Part shown: one piece after another, positions 28,753 to 40,524 of the stretch
Numbering within the stretch: position 1 is the first letter of the stretch
Layout: the number at the start of each line of letters is the position of its first letter
Source: Streptomyces sp. P9-A4
Lineage (GTDB): Bacteria > Actinomycetota > Actinomycetes > Streptomycetales > Streptomycetaceae
Direction: 5' to 3'
Assembly (NCBI RefSeq): GCF_036634195.1
Contig: NZ_JAZIFY010000001.1
Location: 5,466,501 to 5,530,500 of the forward strand
DNA: 64,000 nt
The notes under the pieces: generated by a model
Databases searched by the model: none
The model's input: the letters and a program-made list of their open reading frames with translations, nothing else
What the model was told of the DNA's origin: nothing
Made by a program: the position numbers and the translations under genes

Positions 28753-30201
28753 GGAAACGGTCTCGCGCACCCCGGCGGGCTCCACCGCCGCCTTCACGGG
28801 CGTCCGCGGCAGCACGGCGTACAGCCCGCCCGCCACCACGATCGTCGCCGCCCAGCCCAGCCCGTTCTCACCGATCCAGGACGAGGCCAGCGGCCCCGCG
28901 AACCAGTCGACCTTCGTGAACAGCAGACCCATGAGCAGCGCCACCGCCCACGCCGTCATCGCCTGCCAGGCGAAACCGCCCCGGTACCAGTACGCGCTGG
29001 TCCGCGTGGTGTCCATCAGCGCCACCGCGTCGTACGACCGCCGGCGCAGCATGTCCACGCCGAAGACCCCGATCCACGCCGAGAACGCCACCGCGAGCAG
29101 CGTCAGGAAGGAGATGAACGAACCGATGAAGCTGGTCGCCACCACCATCAGCAGGAAGCCGAAGACCAGGCTGATCACCGCGTTCACACTGACCGCCGCC
29201 GCACGCGGCACCTTGATCCCGAGGGTCTGCGCGGTGAACCCGGCCGAGTACATCGACATCGAGTTGATCAGCAGCATCCCGAGCAGGGCGATCACCAGGT
29301 ACGGCACCGAGATCCACATCGGCAGCAGCTCACCGATGAACGAGACCGGGTCCTGCGCCGAGGCCAGGTCCGGCGTCGACACCGCCATCACCGCGCCCAT
29401 CAGCACCATCGGCAGGACCACGATCCCGGCGCCGCCGACCGTCGTGCCGACCATCGCCCGCGACGAGGCCGTACGAGGCAGATAGCGGGTGAAGTCCGGG
29501 CCCGAGGGCACCCAGCTGATGCCGCCCGCGGCGATCGTGCCGATCCCCGCGACCATCATCGCCGTCGAACCGGCCGGCCTGCCGAAGACCGCCGACCAGT
29601 CCGTGTTCGCCACCAGATACACCAGCACGAGCACCGAGAAGGCACCGAAGACGTACGTGGACCACTTGCTGCACACCCGCAGCGCGTTGATCCCGAGCCC
29701 CGACACCAGGAAGGTGCAGGTGACGAAGAGCAGCAGGGTCACCACGATGAGCAGCGTGTTCGACTTCACGCCGAAGAGCAGGTCCAGCACGGTCAGCACC
29801 GCGTACGCGCCGGTCACCGCGTTGATGGTCTCCCAGCCCCACCGGGCCACCCAGATCAGCGCACCCGGGAAGAGGTTTCCCCGCTGACCGAACACGGCCC
29901 GCGACAGCGCCATCCCGGGCGCCCCGCCGCGCTTCCCCGCGATCGAGATCAGCCCGACGATCCCGTACGAGAGGACGGGCGCGGCGACCGCCACGGCCAG
30001 CACCTGCCAGAAGTTCAGACCGTTGAAGACGATGAGACCGGCGCCCATCGTGAGCAGCAGCACGCTGATGTTCGCGGCGACCCAGGTCGGGAAGAGCTCG
30101 CGGACCCGGCCGGTCCGCTCGGCGTCGGGGACGGGCTCGAGACCGCGGGTCTCCACGGCGCCGTCGAGCGTCGCGCCTTCGGCTTCGGAGGCGTGGGGCA
30201 T
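28747..30201 (-). CDS. NCS1-family nucleobase permease (CodB/purine-cytosine type)
   Basis: A 484-aa membrane protein with 12 predicted helices. The NCS1 pattern includes FPTWVAANISVLLLTMGAG in TM1, GGAPGMALSRAVFGQRGN, and WVPSGPDFTRYLPR in the middle, a feature of cytosine/purine permeases. The exact substrate cannot be told. The ATG at 30201 is preferred, with CGGAG 8-10 bases upstream; an ATG 33 bases earlier is in frame. The stop overlaps the palindromic operator that precedes the monooxygenase gene, so the two genes are probably controlled separately. Confidence 0.85.
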   Translation of the reverse strand: MPHASEAEGATLDGAVETRGLEPVPDAERTGRVRELFPTWVAANISVLLLTMGAGLIVFNGLNFWQVLAVAVAAPVLSYGIVGLISIAGKRGGAPGMALSRAVFGQRGNLFPGALIWVARWGWETINAVTGAYAVLTVLDLLFGVKSNTLLIVVTLLLFVTCTFLVSGLGINALRVCSKWSTYVFGAFSVLVLVYLVANTDWSAVFGRPAGSTAMMVAGIGTIAAGGISWVPSGPDFTRYLPRTASSRAMVGTTVGGAGIVVLPMVLMGAVMAVSTPDLASAQDPVSFIGELLPMWISVPYLVIALLGMLLINSMSMYSAGFTAQTLGIKVPRAAAVSVNAVISLVFGFLLMVVATSFIGSFISFLTLLAVAFSAWIGVFGVDMLRRRSYDAVALMDTTRTSAYWYRGGFAWQAMTAWAVALLMGLLFTKVDWFAGPLASSWIGENGLGWAATIVVAGGLYAVLPRTPVKAAVEPAGVRETVSI

Positions 30202-30286
30202 GGGGGTACTCCGTGCAGATGTGGGGGGACCCATCCAGCGTACGTGCTCCGTCTCCGGTCGCTTCTTGGCCGATACTGGTCAGGTT

Positions 30287-31510
30287 ATGGAACTCATCCT
30301 TGCTGTAGTCATCGCTCTGGTCGTCGCGGTCGCCGTGACGAGCGGGCTCGTGATCAGCGGCCGCAAGAAGAAGCAGCTGCCGCCCGCCGAGCCGCCGTCC
30401 ACCACGCCGACCATCACCGCTCCGCCCGCCGAACCGCACGTCGGCGAGGAGGCGGAGACGCCGCGGGAGGAACCACGCCGCACGGTCGAGGAGGTCCAGC
30501 TCCCCGCCGAGGAGGCCGCCGAGACGCCGGCCGCCGTCGAGGACCCCGTCGTCGCCGAGCCGGCGGCACCCGAGATCGAGGTGCCCGAGCCCACCGCCGG
30601 CCGTCTCGTACGGCTCCGGGCCCGGCTCGCCCGCTCCCAGAACTCGCTCGGCAAGGGGCTCCTGACGCTCCTGTCCCGCGAGCACCTCGACGAGGACACC
30701 TGGGAGGAGATCGAGGAGACCCTCCTCACCGCCGACGTCGGCGTCGCCCCCACCCAGGAGCTCGTCGAGCGGCTGCGCGAGCGGGTCCGCGTGCTCGGCA
30801 CCCGCACCCCGGAGGAGCTGCGCGCGCTGCTCCGCGAGGAGCTGGTCGCCCTGCTCGGCCCCGACCTCGACCGCACGGTGCACACCGAGAGCCCCGCGGA
30901 CGTGCCCGGCGTGGTCATGGTCGTCGGCGTCAACGGCACCGGCAAGACCACCACCACGGGCAAGCTCGCCCGCGTCCTCGTCGCCGACGGCAAGTCCGTC
31001 GTCCTCGGCGCGGCCGACACCTTCCGTGCCGCCGCCGCCGACCAGCTCCAGACCTGGGGCGAGCGCGTCGGCGCCCGCACCGTCCGCGGCCCGGAGGGCG
31101 GCGACCCGGCGTCGATCGCCTACGACGCCGTCAAGGAGGGCATCGCGGAGGGCGCCGACGTCGTCCTCATCGACACCGCCGGCCGGCTCCACACCAAGAC
31201 CGGCCTCATGGACGAGCTCGGCAAGGTCAAGCGCGTCGTCGAGAAGCACGGCCCGCTCGACGAGATCCTCCTCGTCCTCGACGCCACCACCGGCCAGAAC
31301 GGTCTGATCCAGGCCCGGGTCTTCGCCGAGGTCGTCGACATCACCGGCATCGTCCTGACCAAGCTCGACGGCACCGCCAAGGGCGGCATCGTCGTCGCCG
31401 TCCAGCGCGAGCTGGGCGTACCGGTCAAGCTGGTCGGCCTGGGCGAGGGCCCGGACGACCTGGCCCCCTTCGAGCCCGGCGCCTTCGTCGACGCCCTGAT
31501 CGGCGACTGA
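30287..31510 (+). CDS. ftsY: Signal recognition particle receptor FtsY
   Basis: A 407-aa SRP receptor GTPase. An N-terminal membrane helix (residues 2-23) is followed by an acidic/Pro linker and the NG domain: GVNGTGKTTTTGKLA (G1), DTFRAAAADQL, DTAGRLHTK (G3), TKLDGTAKGG (G4) and GLGEGPDDLAPF. It works with Ffh, encoded about 7 kb downstream, to deliver ribosomes to the translocon. The ATG at 30287 gives the expected membrane anchor, although the ribosome site is weak. Confidence 0.96.
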   Translation: MELILAVVIALVVAVAVTSGLVISGRKKKQLPPAEPPSTTPTITAPPAEPHVGEEAETPREEPRRTVEEVQLPAEEAAETPAAVEDPVVAEPAAPEIEVPEPTAGRLVRLRARLARSQNSLGKGLLTLLSREHLDEDTWEEIEETLLTADVGVAPTQELVERLRERVRVLGTRTPEELRALLREELVALLGPDLDRTVHTESPADVPGVVMVVGVNGTGKTTTTGKLARVLVADGKSVVLGAADTFRAAAADQLQTWGERVGARTVRGPEGGDPASIAYDAVKEGIAEGADVVLIDTAGRLHTKTGLMDELGKVKRVVEKHGPLDEILLVLDATTGQNGLIQARVFAEVVDITGIVLTKLDGTAKGGIVVAVQRELGVPVKLVGLGEGPDDLAPFEPGAFVDALIGD

Positions 31511-31529
31511 CCGCCGTCCCCGCTCAGCC

Positions 31530-31570
31530 GCGTGAGGGCCCCCGCCGACCTCCGGCGGGGGCCCTCACGC
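31530..31570 (+). terminator. Terminator after ftsY
   Basis: A perfect 18-bp inverted repeat (31530-31547 with 31553-31570) with a 5-base loop, 20 bases after the ftsY stop. Its right arm overlaps the first copy of a short tandem repeat. Confidence 0.85.
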
Positions 31571-31635
31571 ATGCCGTGCGCGGCGGGGGCTTCACGGATG
31601 CCGTGCGGGCCGGGGTCCCTCACGCATGCCGTGCG
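31565..31635. repeat. Three-copy 27-28-base tandem repeat
   Basis: The word TCACG(C/G)ATGCCGTGCG recurs at 31565, 31592 and 31620, separated by GC-rich spacers of about 12 bases. The array fills the gap between the ftsY terminator and the end of the convergent prim-pol-like gene. Confidence 0.75.
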
Positions 31636-31636
31636 C

Positions 31637-32287
31637 TCAGTAGCGCGTCCGATGGCAGATGTACGCCAGGGTGCCGAGCAGCAGTCGTGCCTGCGGCGGC
31701 GACCCCGCCGTGTCCAGGGTCGGCGGGCGCAGCCAGCGCACCGGCCCGAGACCGCCGAGATCCGACGGGGGAGCGGTGATGTGACCGCCGGGCCCCAGAC
31801 CGTGCAGATCCAGATCCGCGTCGTCCCAGCCCATCCGGTACAGCAGCCGCGGCAGTTCGGCCGCCGCCCCCGGCGCCACGAAGAACCGCGCGCGGCCCGT
31901 CGGTGTCGCGCACACCGGACCGAGCGGCAGCCCCATGCGCTCCAGGCGCACGAGCGCCCGCCGGCCCGCCGCCTCGGCGACCTCGATCACGTCGAAGGAC
32001 CTGCCCACCGGCAGCATCAGCGCCGCGCCCGGATACTCCGACCAGGCCTTGGCCGCGTCGTCCAGACCGGCGCCGGCCGGAACCGGTTCCGCGAAGGAGA
32101 GCGGGTGCGCCCCCGGAGCCGTACACGCCGGATCGCCGCAGGAGCACCGGCCGGCGACGGCCCGCGTCCCCGGCACCACGTCCCAGCCCCACAGCCCTGT
32201 GTACTCGGCCACCGCGGTGCACTCCGTGGTGCGTACGCGGCGGCGTGCGCCGGACCGCATCTCACGAATGCCGATCGTGAAACCCAT
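31637..32287 (-). CDS. Bifunctional primase/polymerase (prim-pol) N-terminal domain protein, probably inactive
   Basis: A 216-aa protein that aligns by eye with actinobacterial prim-pol domains: YTGLWGWDVVPG, the cluster RCSCGDPACTAPGAHP (47-62), then AAKAWSEYPGAALMLP. The catalytic DxD of active members is replaced by IEVA in FDVIEVAE (98-105), and the later catalytic His region reads GRARFF (131-136). No helicase domain follows. It is likely a nucleotide- or DNA-binding relic with a new role. The ATG at 32287 has GGAGGGG upstream. It is divergent from nsdA. Confidence 0.75.
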   Translation of the reverse strand: MGFTIGIREMRSGARRRVRTTECTAVAEYTGLWGWDVVPGTRAVAGRCSCGDPACTAPGAHPLSFAEPVPAGAGLDDAAKAWSEYPGAALMLPVGRSFDVIEVAEAAGRRALVRLERMGLPLGPVCATPTGRARFFVAPGAAAELPRLLYRMGWDDADLDLHGLGPGGHITAPPSDLGGLGPVRWLRPPTLDTAGSPPQARLLLGTLAYICHRTRY

Positions 32288-32714
32288 GTCCCCTCCAACG
32301 GGTCGAGCGCGCCGGTGGTTACGACCCGGAGCACCGTCGTCAGCTTTCGTCACGGTCCGTCGCCGTCGGTTGGCGCACGGTCGCGCACGGGGTGGTGCGG
32401 GCCGCCGCGCACGCCTCTTCGCGCATCCGTGCGCCGACTCCGGTTCGTCGCATGTCAAGTGAATCGCGTTCCACCGCAGGCGAGTTCATTCGAAGGGGTG
32501 GCGAATGGTGGCGTTTCTCGAAAGGCCCTCGTGGAGGGGTGATCGTAGGATTACTTTCGGTACTTCAACCCCCGGGGCCACTTGCGCACGCGGGTATGCC
32601 GGAGGCAACCCGGTTTCCAGTTCGAAGGAGAGCGAACGCCGGACGGGTGCCGCGAGACACGGCATTCTGATAGGGGTTCGCACGACAGGCAATCAGGTGG
32701 ATGGGGGCGTTCCA
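32288..32714. other. 427-base divergent intergenic region between the prim-pol-like gene and nsdA
   Basis: No convincing gene is seen. It has to hold both promoters and gives nsdA a leader of up to 400 bases. The part from about 32455 to 32570 is less GC-rich than its surroundings. I see no clear -35/-10 pair. Confidence 0.4.
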
Positions 32715-34190
32715 GTGGGCGACAACGGCGCAGACGGTACGACTGCCGGCAAGCGCCCGAACGAGCAGCTGGGCTCGTGGTTCGTGCGCAGCGGGTGGTC
32801 CAAGGGCGAACTCGCGCGCCAAGTGAACCGCCGGGCACGCCAGATGGGCGCGCACCACATCTCCACGGACACCTCCCGCGTACGCCGCTGGCTCGACGGC
32901 GAACAGCCCCGCGAGCCCATCCCGCGCATCCTCTCCGAGCTGTTCTCCGAACGCTTCGGCTCCGTCGTCGCCATCGAGGACCTCGGCCTGCGCATCGCCC
33001 ACCAGTCGCCGTCCGTCTCCGGCGTCGACCTGCCCTGGGCCGGCCCCCAGACGGTCACCCTGCTCAGCGAGTTCTCCCGCAGCGACCTCATGCTCGCCCG
33101 CCGGGGCTTCCTCGGCTCCTCGCTCGCGCTCGCCGCCGGACCCTCCCTCATCGAACCTATGCAGCGCTGGCTCGTCCCCACCCCCGCCGGCGACATCGAG
33201 CGCCCCGACACCCTCGCCGACGCCCGCCGCCCCAACCGGCTCTCCGAGATCGAACTCGACCTCCTGGAGTCCACCACCGCCATGTTCCGCAAATGGGACG
33301 CCCAGTGCGGCGGCGGACTCCGGCGCAAGGCCGTCGTCGGCCAGCTCCACGAGGTCACCGACCTCCTCCAGGAACCCCAGCCCGCCGCCACCGCCAAACG
33401 CCTCTTCACCTGCGCCGCCGAACTCGCCGAACTCGCCGGCTGGATGAGCTACGACGTGGGCCTCCAGCCCACCGCCCAGAAGTACTTCGTGCTCGCCCTG
33501 CACGCCGCCAAGGAAGCCGGCGACAAGCCCCTCGGCTCGTACATCCTGTCCTCGATGAGCCGCCAGATGATCCACCTCGGCCGGCCCGACGACGCCCTCG
33601 AACTCATCCACCTCGCCCAGTACGGCAGTCGGGACTGCGCCACCGCCCGCACCCAGGCCATGCTGTATGCGATGGAGGCCCGCGCCTACGCCAACATGGG
33701 CCAGCCCTCCAAGTGCAAGCGGGCCGTCCGGATGGCCGAGGACACCTTCGCCGACGTCGGCATCGACGGCGAACCCGAGCCCGACTGGATCGGCTTCTTC
33801 TCCGAAGCCGAACTCAACGGCGAGAACTCCCACTCCTACCGCGACCTCGCCTACGTCGCCGGACGCTCCCCGACCTACGCCTCACTCGCCGAACCCGTCA
33901 TGGAACGGGCCGTCGAGCTCTTCGAGAAGGACACCGACCACCAGCGGTCGTACGCCCTCAACCTCATCGGCATGGCCACCGTCCACCTCCTCAAGCGCGA
34001 ACCGGAACAGTCCGTCGTCCTCGCCGAGAAGGCCCTCGGAGTCGCCCGCAGCATCCGCTCCGAGCGGGTCAACACCCGCCTCCGCAAGACCGTCGACCAC
34101 GCCGCCCGCAACTTCGGCGACGTCGCCGACGTCCTCCAGCTCACCGACCGCCTCACCCAGCTGCTGCCCGAGGCCGCCGAAGCGGTCTGA
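32715..34190 (+). CDS. nsdA: NsdA-type negative regulator of sporulation and antibiotic production
   Basis: A 491-aa protein. Residues 15-80 look like a helix-turn-helix or DNA-binding module (SGWSKGELARQVNRRARQ, then DTSRVRRWLDGE). A hydrophobic stretch near residue 135 (GFLGSSLALAAGPSL) precedes a large TPR-like helical repeat region. The sequence matches what I recall of S. coelicolor NsdA, whose loss raises actinorhodin and sporulation. The GTG at 32715 fits the known N terminus and has GGGGGCG upstream. It lies directly upstream of the amtB operon but is separated from it by a GlnR-type control region. Confidence 0.85.
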   Translation: MGDNGADGTTAGKRPNEQLGSWFVRSGWSKGELARQVNRRARQMGAHHISTDTSRVRRWLDGEQPREPIPRILSELFSERFGSVVAIEDLGLRIAHQSPSVSGVDLPWAGPQTVTLLSEFSRSDLMLARRGFLGSSLALAAGPSLIEPMQRWLVPTPAGDIERPDTLADARRPNRLSEIELDLLESTTAMFRKWDAQCGGGLRRKAVVGQLHEVTDLLQEPQPAATAKRLFTCAAELAELAGWMSYDVGLQPTAQKYFVLALHAAKEAGDKPLGSYILSSMSRQMIHLGRPDDALELIHLAQYGSRDCATARTQAMLYAMEARAYANMGQPSKCKRAVRMAEDTFADVGIDGEPEPDWIGFFSEAELNGENSHSYRDLAYVAGRSPTYASLAEPVMERAVELFEKDTDHQRSYALNLIGMATVHLLKREPEQSVVLAEKALGVARSIRSERVNTRLRKTVDHAARNFGDVADVLQLTDRLTQLLPEAAEAV

Positions 34191-36200
<2,010 letters not shown>

Positions 36201-36222
36201 GCGCACACGAAGGAGCCGCCGG

Positions 36223-38688
36223 GTGACGAGCCTCGAAGTCAGCGAAGAGACCGAAGAGCCGGGACCCGGCGGATACGCGGCGGCCCGACTGCTCCTCCTC
36301 CACGAGAAGGAGCGGTCCGGGCCGCCGCGCCGCGCCGCCCTCGCCCGCCTCACCGACACCTGGCTGGCCGGCCTCTTCGCCGCCGCCGCACCACCCCGAG
36401 GCACCGCCCTCGTCGCCGTCGGCGGCTACGGCCGCGCCGAACTCTCCCCCCGCAGCGACCTCGACCTCCTCCTGCTCCACGACGGCAGCGCCGACAAGAC
36501 CGCCGTCGCAGCCCTCGCCGACCGGCTCTGGTACCCCGTCTGGGACCTCGGACTCGCCCTCGACCACTCCGTCCGCACCCCCGCCGAAGCCCGCGCCACC
36601 GCCTCCGACGACCTCAAGGTCCACCTCGGACTCCTCGACGCCCGCCCCGTCGCCGGAGACCACGGACTCGTCACCGCGCTGCGCACCACCGTCCTCGCCG
36701 ACTGGCGCAACCAGGCCCCCGGACGCCTCCCCGAACTCGACGCCCTCTGCCGCGAACGCGCCGAACGCACCGGCGAGCTCCAGTACCTTCTCGAACCCGA
36801 CCTCAAAGAGGCCCGCGGCGGCCTCCGCGACGCCCAGGCCCTCCGCGCCGTCGCCGCCTCCTGGCTCGCCGACGCCCCCCGCGAAGGCCTCGACGCCGCC
36901 CGCCGCCGCCTCCTCGACGTCCGCGACGCCCTCCACCTCACCACCGGCCGCGCCACCGACCGGCTCGCCCTCCAGGAACAGGACGCCGTCGCCGCCGAAC
37001 TCGGCCTCCTCGACGCCGACACCCTCCTCCGCGAGGTCTACGAAGCCGCCCGGACCATCGCGTACGCCACCGACGTCACCTGGCGCGAGGTCAACCGCGT
37101 CCTCAAGGCCCGCTCCGCCCGGCCCCGGCTGCGCGCCCTCCTCAGCGGCCGGTCCGGCGCCGGGAAACCACCCGTCGAACGCACCCCGCTCGCCGAAGGA
37201 GTCGTCGAGATGGACGGCGAGGTCGTCCTCGCCCGCGCCGCCCGCCCCGAACGCGACCCCGTCCTCCCGCTCAGGGCCGCCGCCGCGGCCGCCCAGTCCG
37301 CCCTGCCCCTCTCCCTCCACGCCGTACGCCGCCTCGCCGCCACCGCCAGACCCCTCCCCGTGCCCTGGCCCGCCGAGGCCCGCGAGGAACTCGTCACCCT
37401 CCTCGGCGCGGGCGAGGCCACCGTCCCCGTCTGGGAGGCCCTCGAAGCCGAAGGCCTCGTCACCCGCCTCCTCCCCGACTGGGAACGCGTCCGCTGCCGC
37501 CCCCAGCGCAACCCCGTCCACACCTGGACCGTCGACCGCCACCTCGTCGAGACAGCCGTACGCGCCGCCGCCCTCACCCGCCGCGTCGGCCGCCCCGACC
37601 TCCTCCTCGTCGCCGCCCTCCTCCACGACATCGGCAAGGGCTGGCCCGGCGACCACTCCGTCGCCGGCGAGACCATCGCCCGCGACCTCGCGGCACGCAT
37701 CGGCTTCGACCGCACCGACGCCGCCACCCTCGCCACCGTCGTCCGCCACCACCTCCTCCTCGTCGAGACCGCCACCCGGCGCGACCTCGACGACCCCGCC
37801 ACCGTCCACTCCGTCGCCACCGCCGTCGGCACCGTCGGCACCCTGGAACTCCTGCACGCCCTCACCGAGGCCGACGCGCTCGCCACCGGACCCGCCGCCT
37901 GGTCCGGCTGGCGCGCCCTGCTCGTCGACGACCTCGTCAAACGCGTCGCGGGCGTCCTCACGGGGGAGGAGCCGCCCGACCCCGAGGCCGCCGCCCCCAG
38001 CGCCGAACAGGAACGCCTCGCCGTCGAGGCCCTCCGCACCGGCGAACCCGTCCTCGCCCTCCACGCCCGCACCGAACCGCCCGCCGAACCCGGCCCCGCC
38101 GACCCGGACGGCGCCGAACCCGTCGGCGTCGAACTCGTCATCGCCCTCCCCGAACGGCCCGGCGTCCTGCCCGCCGTCGCCGGCGTCCTCGCCCTCCACC
38201 GGCTCACCGTCCGCGCCGCCGACCTCCGCGCCGTCGACCTCCCCAGCGAACTCGGCACCCGCCCCGTCCTCGTCCTCGACTGGCGGGTCGCCGCCGAATA
38301 CGGCTCCCTGCCCGAGGCCGCCCGGCTCCGCACCGACCTCGTCCGCGCCCTCGACGGCACCCTCGACATCCCCGCCCGCCTCGCCGAACGCGAAGCCGCC
38401 TACCCGCGCCGCCGGGGCCTCACGGCCCCACCGCCCCGCGTCACCGTCGCCCCCGCCGCCTCCCACCGCGCCTCGGTCATCGAGGTCCGCGCCCAGGACG
38501 CCCCCGGCCTCCTCCACCGCATCGGCCGAGCCCTGGAGGGCGCCGAGGTACGCGTCCGCAGCGCCCACGTCTCCACACTGGGCGCGAACGCCGTCGACAC
38601 CCTGTACGTGACCCGCCCGGACGGCTCCCCCCTCCCGGACGAGGAGGCGATCGACCTGGCGAGGGCCCTGGAGGAGGCGCTGCGGTGA
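36223..38688 (+). CDS. glnD: PII adenylyl/uridylyltransferase GlnD
   Basis: An 821-aa bifunctional sensor that modifies GlnK. The N-terminal nucleotidyltransferase motif is GGYGRAEL with SPRSDLDLL (about 67-83). A central HD hydrolase motif is LLHDIGKGWPGDH (about 466-478). Two C-terminal ACT domains for glutamine sensing start near residues 633 and 751. In S. coelicolor it adenylylates rather than uridylylates PII. The GTG at 36223 has AAGGAG upstream, 22 bases after glnK; it is the last gene of amtB-glnK-glnD. Confidence 0.96.
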   Translation: MTSLEVSEETEEPGPGGYAAARLLLLHEKERSGPPRRAALARLTDTWLAGLFAAAAPPRGTALVAVGGYGRAELSPRSDLDLLLLHDGSADKTAVAALADRLWYPVWDLGLALDHSVRTPAEARATASDDLKVHLGLLDARPVAGDHGLVTALRTTVLADWRNQAPGRLPELDALCRERAERTGELQYLLEPDLKEARGGLRDAQALRAVAASWLADAPREGLDAARRRLLDVRDALHLTTGRATDRLALQEQDAVAAELGLLDADTLLREVYEAARTIAYATDVTWREVNRVLKARSARPRLRALLSGRSGAGKPPVERTPLAEGVVEMDGEVVLARAARPERDPVLPLRAAAAAAQSALPLSLHAVRRLAATARPLPVPWPAEAREELVTLLGAGEATVPVWEALEAEGLVTRLLPDWERVRCRPQRNPVHTWTVDRHLVETAVRAAALTRRVGRPDLLLVAALLHDIGKGWPGDHSVAGETIARDLAARIGFDRTDAATLATVVRHHLLLVETATRRDLDDPATVHSVATAVGTVGTLELLHALTEADALATGPAAWSGWRALLVDDLVKRVAGVLTGEEPPDPEAAAPSAEQERLAVEALRTGEPVLALHARTEPPAEPGPADPDGAEPVGVELVIALPERPGVLPAVAGVLALHRLTVRAADLRAVDLPSELGTRPVLVLDWRVAAEYGSLPEAARLRTDLVRALDGTLDIPARLAEREAAYPRRRGLTAPPPRVTVAPAASHRASVIEVRAQDAPGLLHRIGRALEGAEVRVRSAHVSTLGANAVDTLYVTRPDGSPLPDEEAIDLARALEEALR

Positions 38689-38837
38689 GCCCTGAAGCCC
38701 CGAACCTCTGACCCCCGAACCCCTGATCCGACCGTTCCCGCGCGCCCGGATTCGGCGGGCGGGGGCACACACTTCGAGCGGCCCGATACCCTGGAGGGCA
38801 GTCCGACCGCCCCCGACACCGAGGATCCGCGACCGCC

Positions 38838-40391
38838 GTGTTCGATACCCTCTCCGACCGCCTTGCAGCGACCTTCAAGAACCTCCGCGGCAAGGGCCGT
38901 CTGTCCGAGGCGGACATCGACGCCACCGCGCGCGAAATCCGTATCGCGCTGCTCGAAGCGGATGTCGCCCTGCCGGTCGTCCGGTCCTTCATCAAGCAGG
39001 TCAAGGAACGCGCCCTCGGCATCGAGGTCTCGCAGGCCCTGAACCCGGCCCAACAGGTCATCAAGATCGTCAACGAGGAGCTCGTCGGCATCCTCGGCGG
39101 CGAGACCCGCCGCCTGCGCTTCGCCAAGTCCGGCCCCACCGTGATCATGCTCGCCGGCCTCCAGGGTGCCGGTAAGACCACCCTCGCCGGAAAGCTCGGC
39201 CTCTGGCTCAAGGGCCAGGGCCACTCCCCGCTGCTCGTCGCCTGCGACCTCCAGCGCCCCAACGCCGTCACCCAGCTCGGCGTCGTCGCCGAGCGCGCGG
39301 GCGTGGCCTTCTACGGCCCCCAGCCCGGCAACGGCGTCGGCGACCCGGTCCAGGTCGCCAAGGACTCCATCGAGTACGCGCGGACCAAGATGTACGACGT
39401 GGTCATCGTCGACACCGCCGGCCGCCTCGGCATCGACCAGGAGCTGATGCAGCAGGCCGCGGACATCCGCGACGCCACCTCGCCCGACGAGGTCCTCTTC
39501 GTCGTCGACGCCATGATCGGCCAGGACGCGGTCAACACCGCCGAGGCCTTCCGCGACGGCGTCGGCTTCGACGGCGTCGTCCTCTCCAAGCTCGACGGCG
39601 ACGCCCGCGGTGGTGCCGCGCTCTCCATCGCGCACGTCACCGGCAAGCAGATCATGTTCGCCTCCAACGGCGAGAAGCTGGACGAGTTCGACGCGTTCCA
39701 CCCGGACCGCATGGCGTCCCGCATCCTCGGCATGGGCGACATGCTCTCCCTCATCGAGAAGGCGCAGCAGACCTTCAACGAGGAAGAGGCCGCCAAGATG
39801 GCCTCGAAGCTCGCCTCGAAGAAGGGCGAGGACTTCACCCTCGACGACTTCCTGGCGCAGATGGAGCAGGTCCGCAAGATGGGCTCCATCAGCAAGCTGC
39901 TCGGCATGCTCCCCGGCATGGGGCAGATGAAGGAGCAGATCGCCAACATCGACGAGCGGGACGTCGACCGCACGGCCGCCGTCATCAAGTCGATGACCCC
40001 GGCCGAGCGCCAGGACCCGACCATCATCAACGGCTCCCGCCGTGCCCGTATCGCCAAGGGTTCGGGCGTCGAGGTCAGCGCCGTGAAGAGCCTGGTCGAG
40101 CGGTTCTTCGAGGCCCGCAAGATGATGTCGCGCATGGCGCAGGGCGGCGGCCTCCCCGGCATGCCGGGCATGCCCGGCATGGGCGGCGGCCCCGGCCGGC
40201 AGAAGAAGCAGGTCAAGCAGGCCAAGGGCAAGCGCAAGAGCGGCAACCCGATGAAGCGGAAGGCCGAGGAGCAGGCCGCCGCCGAGCGCCGCGACCAGGC
40301 GCAGCAGGGCGGCGCCTTCGGCCTGCCCGCGCCGGGACAGACGCCGAAGGACTTCGAGCTCCCGGAGGAGTTCAAGAAGTTCATGGGCTGA
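38838..40391 (+). CDS. ffh: Signal recognition particle protein Ffh
   Basis: A 517-aa SRP54 GTPase that binds signal peptides on ribosomes and docks to FtsY. The N and G domains show GLQGAGKTTLAGKL (G1), DTAGRLGID (G3) and SKLDGDARGG (G4). The Met-rich M domain is followed by a (GMP)n run and a basic tail. The start is GTG 38838. It ends just before a strong terminator. The 4.5S RNA gene is not seen here. Confidence 0.97.
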   Translation: MFDTLSDRLAATFKNLRGKGRLSEADIDATAREIRIALLEADVALPVVRSFIKQVKERALGIEVSQALNPAQQVIKIVNEELVGILGGETRRLRFAKSGPTVIMLAGLQGAGKTTLAGKLGLWLKGQGHSPLLVACDLQRPNAVTQLGVVAERAGVAFYGPQPGNGVGDPVQVAKDSIEYARTKMYDVVIVDTAGRLGIDQELMQQAADIRDATSPDEVLFVVDAMIGQDAVNTAEAFRDGVGFDGVVLSKLDGDARGGAALSIAHVTGKQIMFASNGEKLDEFDAFHPDRMASRILGMGDMLSLIEKAQQTFNEEEAAKMASKLASKKGEDFTLDDFLAQMEQVRKMGSISKLLGMLPGMGQMKEQIANIDERDVDRTAAVIKSMTPAERQDPTIINGSRRARIAKGSGVEVSAVKSLVERFFEARKMMSRMAQGGGLPGMPGMPGMGGGPGRQKKQVKQAKGKRKSGNPMKRKAEEQAAAERRDQAQQGGAFGLPAPGQTPKDFELPEEFKKFMG

Positions 40392-40405
40392 CGGCTCGTA
40401 CGAGA

Positions 40406-40446
40406 AGGGGCCCGGGGCGGTACGAAACCGCCCCGGGCCCCTTTTC
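40406..40446 (+). terminator. Terminator after ffh
   Basis: A perfect 17-bp stem (40406-40422 with 40428-40444), 5-base loop, followed by further T residues (TTTT at 40443-40446). It is the most canonical rho-independent terminator in the window. Confidence 0.9.
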
Positions 40447-40524
40447 ACCCCTGCGGACCGCCCGCGATGCCGGGTTCGTCCCGCTCTCCGATACTGGGGC
40501 CACAGCCGCCCCGAGGAGAGCCAC

